From Streptomyces carminius (GTDB taxonomy: Bacteria; Actinomycetota; Actinomycetes; Streptomycetales; Streptomycetaceae): a DNA stretch of 64,000 nucleotides. The DNA is taken from positions 230,624-294,623 of the forward strand of contig NZ_PGGW01000058.1 in NCBI RefSeq assembly GCF_002794255.1. The letters are read 5' to 3'. Positions 15,886-25,695 of this stretch are shown piece by piece (the first letter of the stretch is position 1; each line of letters starts with the position of its first letter). The notes under the pieces are model-generated. The model saw only the letters and a list, made by a program, of their open reading frames with translations, made no database searches and had not been told where the DNA came from. The position numbers and the translations under genes were made by a program.

Positions 15886-16712
15886 GACCGGTCCTGCTCG
15901 TCGCGGCGCAGCGGACCAGTACCGCCCTCCTCCTGGCCCGGGCCGCGGCCCGCCGCGGCCTGGAGACGTACACCCTCACCGGCCCGCACACGCTCGCCGC
16001 GCTCACCGGGCGGCCGGTGCACTGGTACGGCGGGCCGCTGACGGCCGACCGGGTCGCCGGCCCGGCCGGTCTGGGGCTGCTGGAGCCGCCGGACGACTGG
16101 CTCGTCCGGCTGCCCCGGGAGTTCACCGCCCGGCGGATCGAACTGACCACCCTGGCCCGGGCGTGGACACTGCCCCGCCCCGCCTTCGTCAAGCCGCCCG
16201 GCGACAAGTCCTTCCCGGCCGCGGTGTACGCCGACGGCTCGCGGCTGCCCCGCACCGGGGAGCGCCTCGGGCCGGACACCCCGGTGCTGGTCGGCGAGGT
16301 GGTGCACTTCGCCGCCGAGTACCGGCTGTTCCTCTTGGACCGTGCGGTGGCCGCCGGGAGCCGCTACGCCGTCCACGGTGTGCTCGACGTCGCGCCGCTG
16401 GCCGGGGAGCGGTACGAGCGGCAGGTGCGCCGGTTCGCCGGGCGGCTCCTGGCGGCGGCCGGGGACCTGCTGCCCAGCGCGGTCACCGTCGATGTCGGCC
16501 TGCTGCGCGAGCCCGGCACCGGCCGCGGGCGCTGGGCGGTGGTGGAGGCGAACATGCCGTGGTTCTCCCACAGTTACGCGGCACCGCCCGACGCGGTCCT
16601 CGACGTCGTCCTGCGCGCCGCCGGCCCCCTCGGCCGGGTCTCCCCGGCCGACCGCCCGTTCCTGCGGCCGGAGCGGCCCGAGCGGCCCGAGCGGTCTGTG
16701 GGGAGGGAGTGA
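15882..16712 (+). CDS. ATP-grasp domain protein
   Basis: A 276-residue protein whose start ATG 15882 overlaps the TetR stop. The N-terminus LLVAAQRTSTALLLARAAARR is a pre-ATP-grasp Rossmann-like segment. AFVKPPGDKSFPAAVY supplies the ATP-binding lysine, VLVGEVVHFAAEYRLFLL the beta-strand with acidic residue, and TVDVGLL...WAVVEANMPWFSHSY the Asp/Glu-Asn metal site. Members ligate a carboxylate to an amine or thiol using ATP; the substrate is unknown. A tail rich in PERPERPER repeats ends the protein. Confidence 0.82.
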   Translation: MRPVLLVAAQRTSTALLLARAAARRGLETYTLTGPHTLAALTGRPVHWYGGPLTADRVAGPAGLGLLEPPDDWLVRLPREFTARRIELTTLARAWTLPRPAFVKPPGDKSFPAAVYADGSRLPRTGERLGPDTPVLVGEVVHFAAEYRLFLLDRAVAAGSRYAVHGVLDVAPLAGERYERQVRRFAGRLLAAAGDLLPSAVTVDVGLLREPGTGRGRWAVVEANMPWFSHSYAAPPDAVLDVVLRAAGPLGRVSPADRPFLRPERPERPERSVGRE

Positions 16713-16765
16713 AGGCCATCTGACGGGGCGTCGGCCCGCGCCCACGCATCGGGCACCATGAGTGT

Positions 16766-18109
16766 GTGCATGGTGACTCCACGTCCTCCTCCGGTCCTCC
16801 GCCGCCTCTCCCCAAACGCCCCAACGCCGTCCTGCGGCTGTACGACGCGCCCGTCCACCGGGACTGGCTGTTCTGGCTGACCGTGTTCTGGGGAGCCGTG
16901 TCCGCCGTCTCCATCCCGACCGCCGAGGAGCCCGATCCGCCCAGTCCGCTGCCCGTGTGGCTGGACACCCTGCTGGCCATCCTCGTCATGACCGCCCTCT
17001 TCGGTGTGCTGCCCGCCTGGCTGCGGTTGCTCTTCCGGCGGTGGCGATCGCGCCGGGCGCGGCGGCCGGGACCGTCCGCCGCGCCGTCCACGCCCGTCCC
17101 GCCGCCGTCGCGTCCGCCGGATCCGCCGCGGCCGTCCGTTCCGCACGCCCGTGAGCCGTGGCCGCGGCCGCCCGCCGGTCACCGTCCTCCGGCGGCTCCC
17201 CGCCCCGGCCCGGACCCGACCGCCTCCTCCGTGCTGGCGCACGCCCGGACCTCGCTGCCGCACCCCGTCGCCCGGGCCGTACGGGCGCTCCAGCAGGCGC
17301 ACACCGACCGGGACCGGTACGAGGCGCTGCTCGGGGCCGCCGAGATCCTCGCCGCGACGGCCAGCGTGACGGTGGCGGCGCTCCTCAACCGCGAGTGCGC
17401 CGGCCGGGGCGGTCCGGAGGACGATCCGGTGGTCCGCCGGCTCGCCACGCTGCGCGGCGCCTACACCGGCGCGGGCACCACCTTCGGCACCTGGACAACC
17501 TGGCTGGACGGTCTGGGGGCCCTGCCCCCAGACCCCCTCGAAACGGTGTCCGGACTGCGGGACGCCCTGGCGGACCGGCCCGGCGCCCCGGGGATCGTCG
17601 GGCGTCTCGACGCCCTGCGCGACGAGCGCAACCGGTCCGCCCACGGCGACCGGCCGCGCAGCCGGCAGGAGGCCGCCGCGCGGGTGGCCGGGCAACTGCC
17701 CCACCTGGAAGGCGCCCTGGAGCGGGCCCGGTTCCTGGCGGACCTCCCCTGGCTGCTCACCGTCCGCTGCGCGTACCGGCCGCGTACCCGCACCTACGAC
17801 GTGGAGGCCGGTCATGTGATGGGCGACCATCCCGACTTCGAGCGCCGGACGTTCACCCTGGGCGAGCCCGTCGGCGACGACATGCTGTACCTGCACACGC
17901 CGGACGGACCGGTACCGCTCTCTCCCTTCGCGTCCACCGGTTTCTGCGCGCAGTGCGGCCGGGTGGAGGTCTGCTACGCCCACCGGGCCGCGAAACGGGG
18001 AGGCCCCGCGATCCTCAAGGGTTTCAACACCGGTCACGACATCCCCGCTCCCGAACTCGACGAGGAACTCCGCGCACTCCCCGAACGGGCGCGGGGCGGC
18101 CGCCGCTGA
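16766..18109 (+). CDS. Membrane-anchored hypothetical protein with C-terminal cysteine pair
   Basis: A 447-residue protein starting at GTG 16766. Two membrane segments (WLFWLTVFWGAVSAVSI and LLAILVMTALFGVLPAWL) are followed by a Pro/Arg-rich linker and a cytosolic helical domain (about 150-320) containing DALRDERNRSAHGD. The C-terminus has CAQCGRVEVCYAH, which looks like part of a zinc ribbon. I do not recognise the family. It lies 53 bases after the ATP-grasp gene, so it may belong to that transcript. Confidence 0.72.
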   Translation: MHGDSTSSSGPPPPLPKRPNAVLRLYDAPVHRDWLFWLTVFWGAVSAVSIPTAEEPDPPSPLPVWLDTLLAILVMTALFGVLPAWLRLLFRRWRSRRARRPGPSAAPSTPVPPPSRPPDPPRPSVPHAREPWPRPPAGHRPPAAPRPGPDPTASSVLAHARTSLPHPVARAVRALQQAHTDRDRYEALLGAAEILAATASVTVAALLNRECAGRGGPEDDPVVRRLATLRGAYTGAGTTFGTWTTWLDGLGALPPDPLETVSGLRDALADRPGAPGIVGRLDALRDERNRSAHGDRPRSRQEAAARVAGQLPHLEGALERARFLADLPWLLTVRCAYRPRTRTYDVEAGHVMGDHPDFERRTFTLGEPVGDDMLYLHTPDGPVPLSPFASTGFCAQCGRVEVCYAHRAAKRGGPAILKGFNTGHDIPAPELDEELRALPERARGGRR

Positions 18110-18178
18110 CAGGTCACCGACAGCGGGCCGACGGCGTGCCGACGGCGGAGCCGGGGAAACGCCGGAAACGCCGGAAAC

Positions 18179-18213
18179 GCCGCGGCCGGCCGTACGGAAC
18201 GGCCGGCCGCGGC
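18179..18213. terminator. Bidirectional terminator between convergent genes
   Basis: 15-bp arms GCCGCGGCCGGCCGT / ACGGCCGGCCGCGGC with a 5-base loop, between the rightward 16766 gene and the leftward permease gene. Three copies of the 9-mer AAACGCCGG run up to it. Confidence 0.85.
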
Positions 18214-18241
18214 GGTGCGGGTGCGTGGACACGGGCGGGGC

Positions 18242-19585
18242 TCAGGCGGCCACCGCCGCCGCCCGCACCGCCGGGACGCCCAGCGTCCGGCGGGCCGTGC
18301 TCAGGCCGGTGACCAGCGTGGCCACCGCGGCGACCGCCACGATGACCAGCCAGATTCCCGGGCCCTGCGCGGTGGGCAGAGTCGAGTCGGTGAGGACGGA
18401 GTTGAAGGCCGTGACCCCGGCGAGCCCCGCGGCCGTGCCGAGGAAGACCCCGGTCACCGTCAGCACCAGCGTCTCCACACCGACCATTCCCATCACCTGT
18501 CCGGGGGTGGCCCCCGCCAGCCGCTGCCGGCCGAACTCGGAACGGCGGTGGGTGGTGGCCGCGTACAGGCTGTTGACCAGCATGAGGCAGGCGAAGACCA
18601 CGATGATGCCGACCAACATCGTGTTCAGCGTCTCCATGTTCTCGTCCTCGGCCGTCACGGTGACGCCGGACGGCGTCAGCACGTCGTTCTGGATGGCCCG
18701 CATGTAGAGCGTCGCCGTCGCCAGCCCGACGAAGATGGTCATCGGCATCAGCACTCCGGACAGCCGCTCGGCGCCCTTGCGCATGTTGTGCACGGCCAGT
18801 TGTCCGCTCACGCCGGCGAGCGCCGCGACCGGCCTGCCCGCCATGGCCAGCAGACCGCGCAGCAGCACCGGGGAGAGCAGCGCGAAGCCGACGGCCAGCA
18901 CGATCGCGCCGTATCCCGGGGCCGCCATCAGCGCGGGCTCCTCGGCGTCCATCCCGAAGGTGGCGAGCACTCCCGCCGTACCGGCCGCGACAATGAGGCA
19001 GCCCACGACGGTCCGGACCCGGCCGGAGCGCCCGCGCTTCCCGGCGGCCTCCCTGGTCGCCCGGCGCACCGCGAGGAACGCGGCGCCCACCGAGGCCAGC
19101 AGGGTGACACCGATGCCCGAGAGCAGCGCCACGGGCCCCAGTGCGTGGTCCACGCCCTGGGCGACCTGCCCGCTGTCCTTGAACATCTCCAGCAGCAGCC
19201 GGCCGCCGAACACCGCGGGCACCACGGCCACCAGCACCCCCGCGAGGGCGAGCACGGCCGCCTCGCCGACGACCATCCGCCGGATCTGCCCCGGGGTGGC
19301 CCCGATGCTGCGCAGCAGTGCGAGCTCGGCGGCGCGCTGCCGGACGTTCACGGTCAGGGTGGAGGCGACGGAGAAGAACACCAGCAGCGCTCCGTAGCCG
19401 CCGACCATGGTCCCGACGGTGCCGAGCGTCTCCGCGCCGGTGGCGGCGGCGCCGCCGGCGGCGTCCGCCGTGTCCCGCAGCGAACCGAAGGTCATGGTGA
19501 GCGCGGCACCCAGGGAGGTGGCCAGCAGGGTGGCGAAGAAGCGTCCGGGGCGTTTCCGGACGGAGCGTACGGCCAGTGCGAACAT
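18242..19585 (-). CDS. FtsX-like ABC transporter permease
   Basis: A 447-residue permease starting at ATG 19585 (MFALAVRSVRKRPGRFFATLLA). It has the MacB/FtsX layout: a first helix, a segment with VNVRQRAAELALLRSIGATPGQIRRM, and a second half repeating the theme (THRRSEFGRQRLAGATPGQVMGMVGVE). The ATPGQ coupling-helix motif occurs in both halves. About eight hydrophobic segments are visible. It starts 3 bases after the ATPase gene stop, so the two form one transporter, typically for lipids, peptides or antibiotics. Confidence 0.93.
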   Translation of the reverse strand: MFALAVRSVRKRPGRFFATLLATSLGAALTMTFGSLRDTADAAGGAAATGAETLGTVGTMVGGYGALLVFFSVASTLTVNVRQRAAELALLRSIGATPGQIRRMVVGEAAVLALAGVLVAVVPAVFGGRLLLEMFKDSGQVAQGVDHALGPVALLSGIGVTLLASVGAAFLAVRRATREAAGKRGRSGRVRTVVGCLIVAAGTAGVLATFGMDAEEPALMAAPGYGAIVLAVGFALLSPVLLRGLLAMAGRPVAALAGVSGQLAVHNMRKGAERLSGVLMPMTIFVGLATATLYMRAIQNDVLTPSGVTVTAEDENMETLNTMLVGIIVVFACLMLVNSLYAATTHRRSEFGRQRLAGATPGQVMGMVGVETLVLTVTGVFLGTAAGLAGVTAFNSVLTDSTLPTAQGPGIWLVIVAVAAVATLVTGLSTARRTLGVPAVRAAAVAA

Positions 19586-19588
19586 CGC

Positions 19589-20422
19589 TCACACCCCCAG
19601 CGGCGCGTCGTGGGCGGAGGCGACGGCACCGGCAGCATGGCTGTCGTCGCCCAGGTGGGCCAGCCGCTCGGCGACGGTGTCCACGGTGGGCCGCACCAGC
19701 TCACCGGCCAGCCGGCCGTCGGCGAGGAACCGCACCGAGTCGGCGTACGAGGCGGCCACGGGGTCGTGCGTCACCATCACCACCGTCCGGCCGTGTGTGT
19801 GGGCGGTGTCCCGCAGCAGCGCCAGGACGTCCCGCGCGCTGCGGGAGTCCAGCGCGCCGGTCGGCTCGTCCGCGAAGATCACGGCGGGCTCGGTGACCAG
19901 TGCCCGGGCGATGGCGACCCGCTGGCGCTGGCCGCCGGAGAGCTCGTCGGGCAGATGGCCCAGGCGGTCCCCGAGGCCGACCCGGCCGAGGATCTCCCGC
20001 GCCCGCCCCCGGTCCACGCGCCGTCCGGCGAGCTTCAGCGGCAGGACGGTGTTCTGCTCGACGGTGAGGGTGGGCAGCAGGTTGTACTGCTGGAAGACGA
20101 AGCCGATCCGGGTGCGGCGGAAGCGCGTCAGCTCGGCCTCGCCGCGGCCCGTCATCTCCGCGCCGTCCACCACGACCAGCCCGCGGTCCGGGCGGTCGAG
20201 CCCGGCCGCGCACTGCAGCAGGGTGGACTTCCCCGAACCGGAGGGGCCCATGACGGCGGTGAAGCTCCCGGCCCGCAGGCTCAGCGACACGTCGTCCAGC
20301 GCCCGCACCCCGCCGCCGGCGCCGACGGCCCCGTAGGTCCGGGTGATCCCCACCAGCCGCAGCGCCTCGCCCGCCCCGGCGGCGGACGCCGGCCCCCCAC
20401 CCTTGCGACTCCGATTCCACAT
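19589..20422 (-). CDS. ABC transporter ATP-binding protein (MacB/LolD type)
   Basis: A 277-residue ATPase. I chose ATG 20422 (MWNRSRKGGG) because GGGAGGAA lies 6-7 bases upstream; a longer frame exists. Walker A GPSGSGKST, Q-loop FVFQQYNLLP, signature LSGGQRQR, Walker B VIFADEPTGALDS and H-loop VTHDP are all intact. The C-terminal extension after GELVRP is family-variable. It pairs with the FtsX-like permease that follows. Confidence 0.95.
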   Translation of the reverse strand: MWNRSRKGGGPASAAGAGEALRLVGITRTYGAVGAGGGVRALDDVSLSLRAGSFTAVMGPSGSGKSTLLQCAAGLDRPDRGLVVVDGAEMTGRGEAELTRFRRTRIGFVFQQYNLLPTLTVEQNTVLPLKLAGRRVDRGRAREILGRVGLGDRLGHLPDELSGGQRQRVAIARALVTEPAVIFADEPTGALDSRSARDVLALLRDTAHTHGRTVVMVTHDPVAASYADSVRFLADGRLAGELVRPTVDTVAERLAHLGDDSHAAGAVASAHDAPLGV

Positions 20423-20602
20423 GGTCGTTCCTCCCGCTCTCCGGCGCTCCCTGCGCCGCACCAAGAACGCTACGGACGGTCGCGGGCGGCCACACTGGGC
20501 GTACGCACCGGAGCGGGGGTGTCGCAAGGTACACCCCCGCCGTACCGCACGCGGGACGGACCGGGAGCCGTGGACGGCTCCGCCGCCGTCCCCGCCGCCC
20601 CC

Positions 20603-22240
20603 TCATCTCCGCAGCAGTTCCTCCACCGACTCCGTCACCTCCGACGCCGCCGCGTCGAAGGGCTCGATGACCAGGTCCGCCCCGGCCACGCGCAGTTGCT
20701 CGGCGGCGCGCGGGGTGTGGGCGGTGAGGGCGACGTACCCCCGGTAGCCGTGGTGCCGCAGCCCGTGCAGCAGGGCCCGGTTGGTGTCCGGCAGGGGGAT
20801 GGTGCTGATCACGCAGCGGGCCCGGGTCAGCGGCAGGTGCTCCAGGAAGTGCGCGTCCTCGGCGCTGCCGAAGACCGCCGTCACACCCTCCCGGTGGTTC
20901 CGCCTCACCCGGTGCGGGTCGAAGTCCACCGCCAGGAGACGGTGCCCGGCGTCGCCGAGCCGGTCGGCCAGAGGGCCGCCGAAGCGGCCCAGTCCGTAGA
21001 GGATGACGTCGGCCTCCGGCTCCTCCCCACCGACCCCCACCTGGCGGCCGCCGGTCCGGTCGAGCCTGGTCAGCCAGCGTTCCAGGCGCCGGTAGAGCTG
21101 GTGGGAGTAGAGGATCAGATAGGTGGAGCCGCCGATGGTGATCAGTCCGACGACGGTGATCAGGCTGACGGCCCCGGCGCCGATGTGCCCGAGGCTGTAG
21201 CCGAGGGCGGCGAGGATCAGGGAGAACTCCGAGATCTGGGCGACCGTGAGCCCGGCCAGGAAGCCCACCCGCGGCGGATACCGCATGGCGACCATGATCA
21301 GCACGACGATCAGCGGGTTCCCGACCAGCACGAACACCGAGAAGACCAGCGCCTCGACGAGCTGTGAGCCGGCCTCGTCGAACTCCAGCCGGGCGCCCAG
21401 TTCGAGGAAGAAGAACAGCAGCAGGAAGTCGCGCAGACTGACCAGCCGGGCACCCAGCGCGTCCCGGTAGGGGGTGCTCGCCAGGGAGACCCCGGCCAGG
21501 AAGGCCCCGACCTCCGAGCTGAAGCCCAGCCACTCGCTCAGCGCGGCGACCGACACGGCGTAGGCCACGCCGAAGAGCACCAGCAGCTCCTGGGAGCGGG
21601 CGATGTGGTGCAGCAGCGGCGGCAGGACGTAGCGCATCAGCAGGGCGATCCCGGCCAGCAGCCCCAGCCCCTTGGCGAGGACCAGCGCCACCTCCAGGGC
21701 CATGCCGCCGCCGGTGTCCCCGGTGCGCTGCCCGAACGCGGTCAACGCGATCATCACCAGCACCACGACGATGTCCTGGACGATCAGGAAGCCCACCGCG
21801 ATGCGGCCGTGGAGCTGCTCCAGCTCGCGCTTGTCGGACAGCAGCTTCACGATGATGATCGTGGAGGAGAAGGTGAGCGCGACCGCGACGTAGAGCGCCG
21901 TCACGGCGTCCATGCCCAGCCCCAGGGCGATCAGGAAGCCGAACACCGAGGTGAACAGCACCTGGCCGAGTCCGGTGGCCAGCGCCACGGGGCCGGTGGT
22001 GCGCACCAGGTGCAGGTCGAGCCGGAGTCCCACCAGGAACAGCAGCACCGCGATGCCCAGCCGGGCGAGCAGTTCGACGGTGCCGTCGGCCGCCACCCAG
22101 CCGGTGCCCGTGGGGCCGACCAGGATGCCCACCCCGATGAAGGCGACGATCAGCGGCTGCCGCAACTGGACCGCGACCATCCCCAGCAGGGCGGAGACGC
22201 CGAGCACGGCGGCGACGAGGGTGAAGTCGTGCGGGTCCAT
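20603..22240 (-). CDS. CPA2-type monovalent cation/proton antiporter with TrkA-N domain
   Basis: A 545-residue protein of the KefB/YbaL type, an inner-membrane sodium or potassium/proton exchanger. About twelve hydrophobic segments span residues 8-400, including the paired-helix motif FLIVQDIVVVLVMIAL with the transport Asp and GVGILVGPTGTGW near the start. After the membrane part, VILYGLGRFGGPLADRL is the nucleotide-binding start of a TrkA-N regulatory domain that runs to the end. ATG at 22240. Its universal stress neighbour supports a role in pH or ion stress. Confidence 0.92.
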   Translation of the reverse strand: MDPHDFTLVAAVLGVSALLGMVAVQLRQPLIVAFIGVGILVGPTGTGWVAADGTVELLARLGIAVLLFLVGLRLDLHLVRTTGPVALATGLGQVLFTSVFGFLIALGLGMDAVTALYVAVALTFSSTIIIVKLLSDKRELEQLHGRIAVGFLIVQDIVVVLVMIALTAFGQRTGDTGGGMALEVALVLAKGLGLLAGIALLMRYVLPPLLHHIARSQELLVLFGVAYAVSVAALSEWLGFSSEVGAFLAGVSLASTPYRDALGARLVSLRDFLLLFFFLELGARLEFDEAGSQLVEALVFSVFVLVGNPLIVVLIMVAMRYPPRVGFLAGLTVAQISEFSLILAALGYSLGHIGAGAVSLITVVGLITIGGSTYLILYSHQLYRRLERWLTRLDRTGGRQVGVGGEEPEADVILYGLGRFGGPLADRLGDAGHRLLAVDFDPHRVRRNHREGVTAVFGSAEDAHFLEHLPLTRARCVISTIPLPDTNRALLHGLRHHGYRGYVALTAHTPRAAEQLRVAGADLVIEPFDAAASEVTESVEELLRR

Positions 22241-22340
22241 GGCCTCGTCCTCCGTTCACTCCCGGCCGGTTCCGGCCGCTCCCGGCCCTCGTCCCGTCGG
22301 CGCCGCGGTGCCGGCCCTCAGTGGTCCGGCGCCGCGGTGG

Positions 22341-23204
22341 TCATCCCCTGACCCCGGGGACCACCAGCACGTCGCACGGCGCCCAGGCCATCACGTGCCG
22401 GGCGACGCTGCCGAGGAGGACGTACCCCAGGCCGGACTGCGTCCCGGTGCCGACCACCACCAGCTGGGCCCCTTGCGTCCCGGCCAGTTCCGCGACGGTG
22501 TCCTGCGGGCGCCCCGGCACGATCAGGACGCGCACCGGCCTCGGGTCCAGCTCGTCCGCCAGCCGCTCGACCTCGGGGCGGGCCTGTTCGGTGACCGCCT
22601 GCCGCAGTTGCCGCAGCCCGTCCTCGTCCACTCCCTGCTGGAGGAGCAGGTTCTCGCCGGGGACGGGGCAGGAGCGCGCCAGGAGGTGATCGGCGCCGGG
22701 GAACAGTGCGGTGCCGAGCCGGGCCGCGGCGCGGGAGGGCTCCGTGTCGTCCACGGCGAGCAGGACCGTGCGGTACGCGGTGGCGGGCGGCTGTCTGACG
22801 AGCAGCATCGGGATCCCGCTCGCCCGCACCAGGTTCCACGGGGTGCCGCCGACCGGTACGCCGGCCCGTCCGTCCGCTCCGCGGGCCCCCACGACCAGCA
22901 GGTCCGCGTCCGCCGCCGCCACCTCGTCCAGGATCACCGGGGCCGTGTGGCCGGAGCGCACCTCGGTGACGGCCGTGCCGCCGGGCGCCTCCCGGGTGTG
23001 GCGCTGGAGGTGGGAGCGCAGCTCGGAGCGGGCGAACTCCAGCAGCTCCGGAGCCGTGTCCGGCGGTACGGCGTACACCACGTGCAGATCCGCGCCGCAG
23101 TCGGCGGCGAGGGAGGCCGCGCGCTCCACCGCCCTGCCCGCCTCGGCCGAGAGGTCGGTCGCCACCAGGACGCGTCGGGGCGGCACCGAGTACACGGACA
23201 TCAC
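22341..23204 (-). CDS. Universal stress protein, tandem UspA domains
   Basis: About 285 residues with two UspA folds. The first begins RRVLVATDLSAEAGRAVERA and includes LLVVGARGADGRAGVPVGG. The second begins RTVLLAVDDTEPSRAAARL and ends LVVVGTGTQSGLGYVLLGSVARHVM...CDVLVVPG. Only the second has the full glycine pattern linked to ATP binding. Start choice is open: GTG 23204 and ATG 23201 are too close to AGGAG, while GTG 23195 (VYSVPPRRVLVA) has ideal 8-base spacing. It lies 100 bases upstream of the antiporter gene on the same strand. Confidence 0.93.
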   Translation of the reverse strand: MMSVYSVPPRRVLVATDLSAEAGRAVERAASLAADCGADLHVVYAVPPDTAPELLEFARSELRSHLQRHTREAPGGTAVTEVRSGHTAPVILDEVAAADADLLVVGARGADGRAGVPVGGTPWNLVRASGIPMLLVRQPPATAYRTVLLAVDDTEPSRAAARLGTALFPGADHLLARSCPVPGENLLLQQGVDEDGLRQLRQAVTEQARPEVERLADELDPRPVRVLIVPGRPQDTVAELAGTQGAQLVVVGTGTQSGLGYVLLGSVARHVMAWAPCDVLVVPGVRG

Positions 23205-23475
23205 TCCTGATCACGAGGCGGCACACACCAGATTAGTGGTTCTGTCCCGGTTCGTCAGTGGTCGTGCACCGCTGATGCGCTCCCAGCGCGCTTCGGAGTG
23301 CGCCGGAGCGGCGCCTTCCGTACCGCCCGCCGGGATGTTTCACCCGACCGCCGTACGGACACTCGTGAACATCCCGGTTCCTATGTGCGCATTGCGACTG
23401 AAAAACCGCACAACGGGCCCCGCGCCGAGGCAACCGGCAACCGGCAACCGCACCGCACAGAGCGAGGAGGCACCC

Positions 23476-24648
<1,173 letters not shown>

Positions 24649-24661
24649 CGGGCCGGCCCGC

Positions 24662-25507
24662 TCAGCCCTCCTGCCACACCTCGGCCACGGCCCGCGCGCA
24701 CGCGGCGGCCTGGGCGCGTCCCGCCCGTGCGCAGGCCGCCCGGCGGGCCGGGTCGAGAGGATTGCGGACCAGCGCGCGGCGGACGGCGGCCTCCGGGGTG
24801 ACCAGCGCGACCCGCGCCCCGGACACCCGCAGCCGGTCGGCCTGCCGCCCGGCGGTGGCGCCCGGCCCGAACGCCCGGGTCAGCGGGGCGAGCACCACGA
24901 CCCGGTCGTGTCCCCGGGCCAGATGGGCGTTGGCGGCGGACCACACGCCGCCGTCGATCCACCGCCGTCCGCCCAGGGCGACCGGCGGCCACAGCCCCGC
25001 CAGGGTGCAGCTCGCGGTGACCGCCCGCGGCAGGTCGGCCCCGCCGCCGGAGCGGAAGACGCCCAGCTCGCCGGTGTCCGCGTCCACGGCGGTGACGTGC
25101 AGCCGCCCGTCGGGCCAGTCCCGTACCGGCAGCAGCCCGGCGACGGCCGCCACCGTCTCGGCCTCCGGCACGGTACGGGCGGCCAGCGCCATCCGCCCCA
25201 GCCGCCGTGCCACCGCCCGCGGGGTGCGGGGGCCGCCGAACTGGGCCCACAGGAACCGCAGGGCCAGTCCGGGGGTGACGTGCGGCGCGAAGGCGGGCCC
25301 GTCCGGGCCGGACTCCGTCTCCGCGAGTTCCTCCGGAAGCCTCCCGGCCACCAGCCCGGCGCCGACCACCGCCCCCGCCGACGTGCCGATCACCACATCG
25401 GCACCGGCGAGGTCCACCCCCGCCCCGGCCAGCCCGGCCAGCACCCCGGCCTGCCACGCCCCGCCGGCGAACCCGCCGCTGCCGAGCACCAGTGCCCTGT
25501 CCGCCAC
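24662..25507 (-). CDS. Patatin-like phospholipase/acyl hydrolase
   Basis: A 281-residue hydrolase starting at GTG 25507 (VADRALVLGSGG) behind GGAGAGGGGG. The glycine-rich oxyanion loop GSGGFAGGAW, the nucleophile elbow GTSAGAVVG (G-x-S-x-G) and the DGG dyad motif (WIDGGVWSAAN) are all present, so the Ser-Asp catalytic pair is intact. No signal peptide, so intracellular. Substrate unknown; acyl lipids are likely. It is convergent with the formaldehyde dehydrogenase gene and divergent from the flavin oxidase gene. Confidence 0.93.
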   Translation of the reverse strand: MADRALVLGSGGFAGGAWQAGVLAGLAGAGVDLAGADVVIGTSAGAVVGAGLVAGRLPEELAETESGPDGPAFAPHVTPGLALRFLWAQFGGPRTPRAVARRLGRMALAARTVPEAETVAAVAGLLPVRDWPDGRLHVTAVDADTGELGVFRSGGGADLPRAVTASCTLAGLWPPVALGGRRWIDGGVWSAANAHLARGHDRVVVLAPLTRAFGPGATAGRQADRLRVSGARVALVTPEAAVRRALVRNPLDPARRAACARAGRAQAAACARAVAEVWQEG

Positions 25508-25695
25508 TCCGGCGACCCCCTCTCCACCAGGCTTCCCAGCCGGTCTTCCCACCCGCTCCTCCGGTCCCGTCTGCCCTCCGGCCGCGGCCGGCACGCACCG
25601 CGGAACGGTTCGTACGCATGTCGTACGCTCGCACGGCCGGGCGCCGCAGTGCCCGGAGCACGGGGTACGGGGCACGGGAGCACAGGGAGAGCACG

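Noticed and set aside
18215..21367. A 1050-codon open frame opposite the ABC transporter and antiporter genes
   Set aside because: It crosses several well-supported genes on the other strand and encodes His/Gln/Arg-rich nonsense.
23337..23350. Second parS-like site (GATGTTTCACCCG)
   Set aside because: Only one half-site matches; the other arm is absent.
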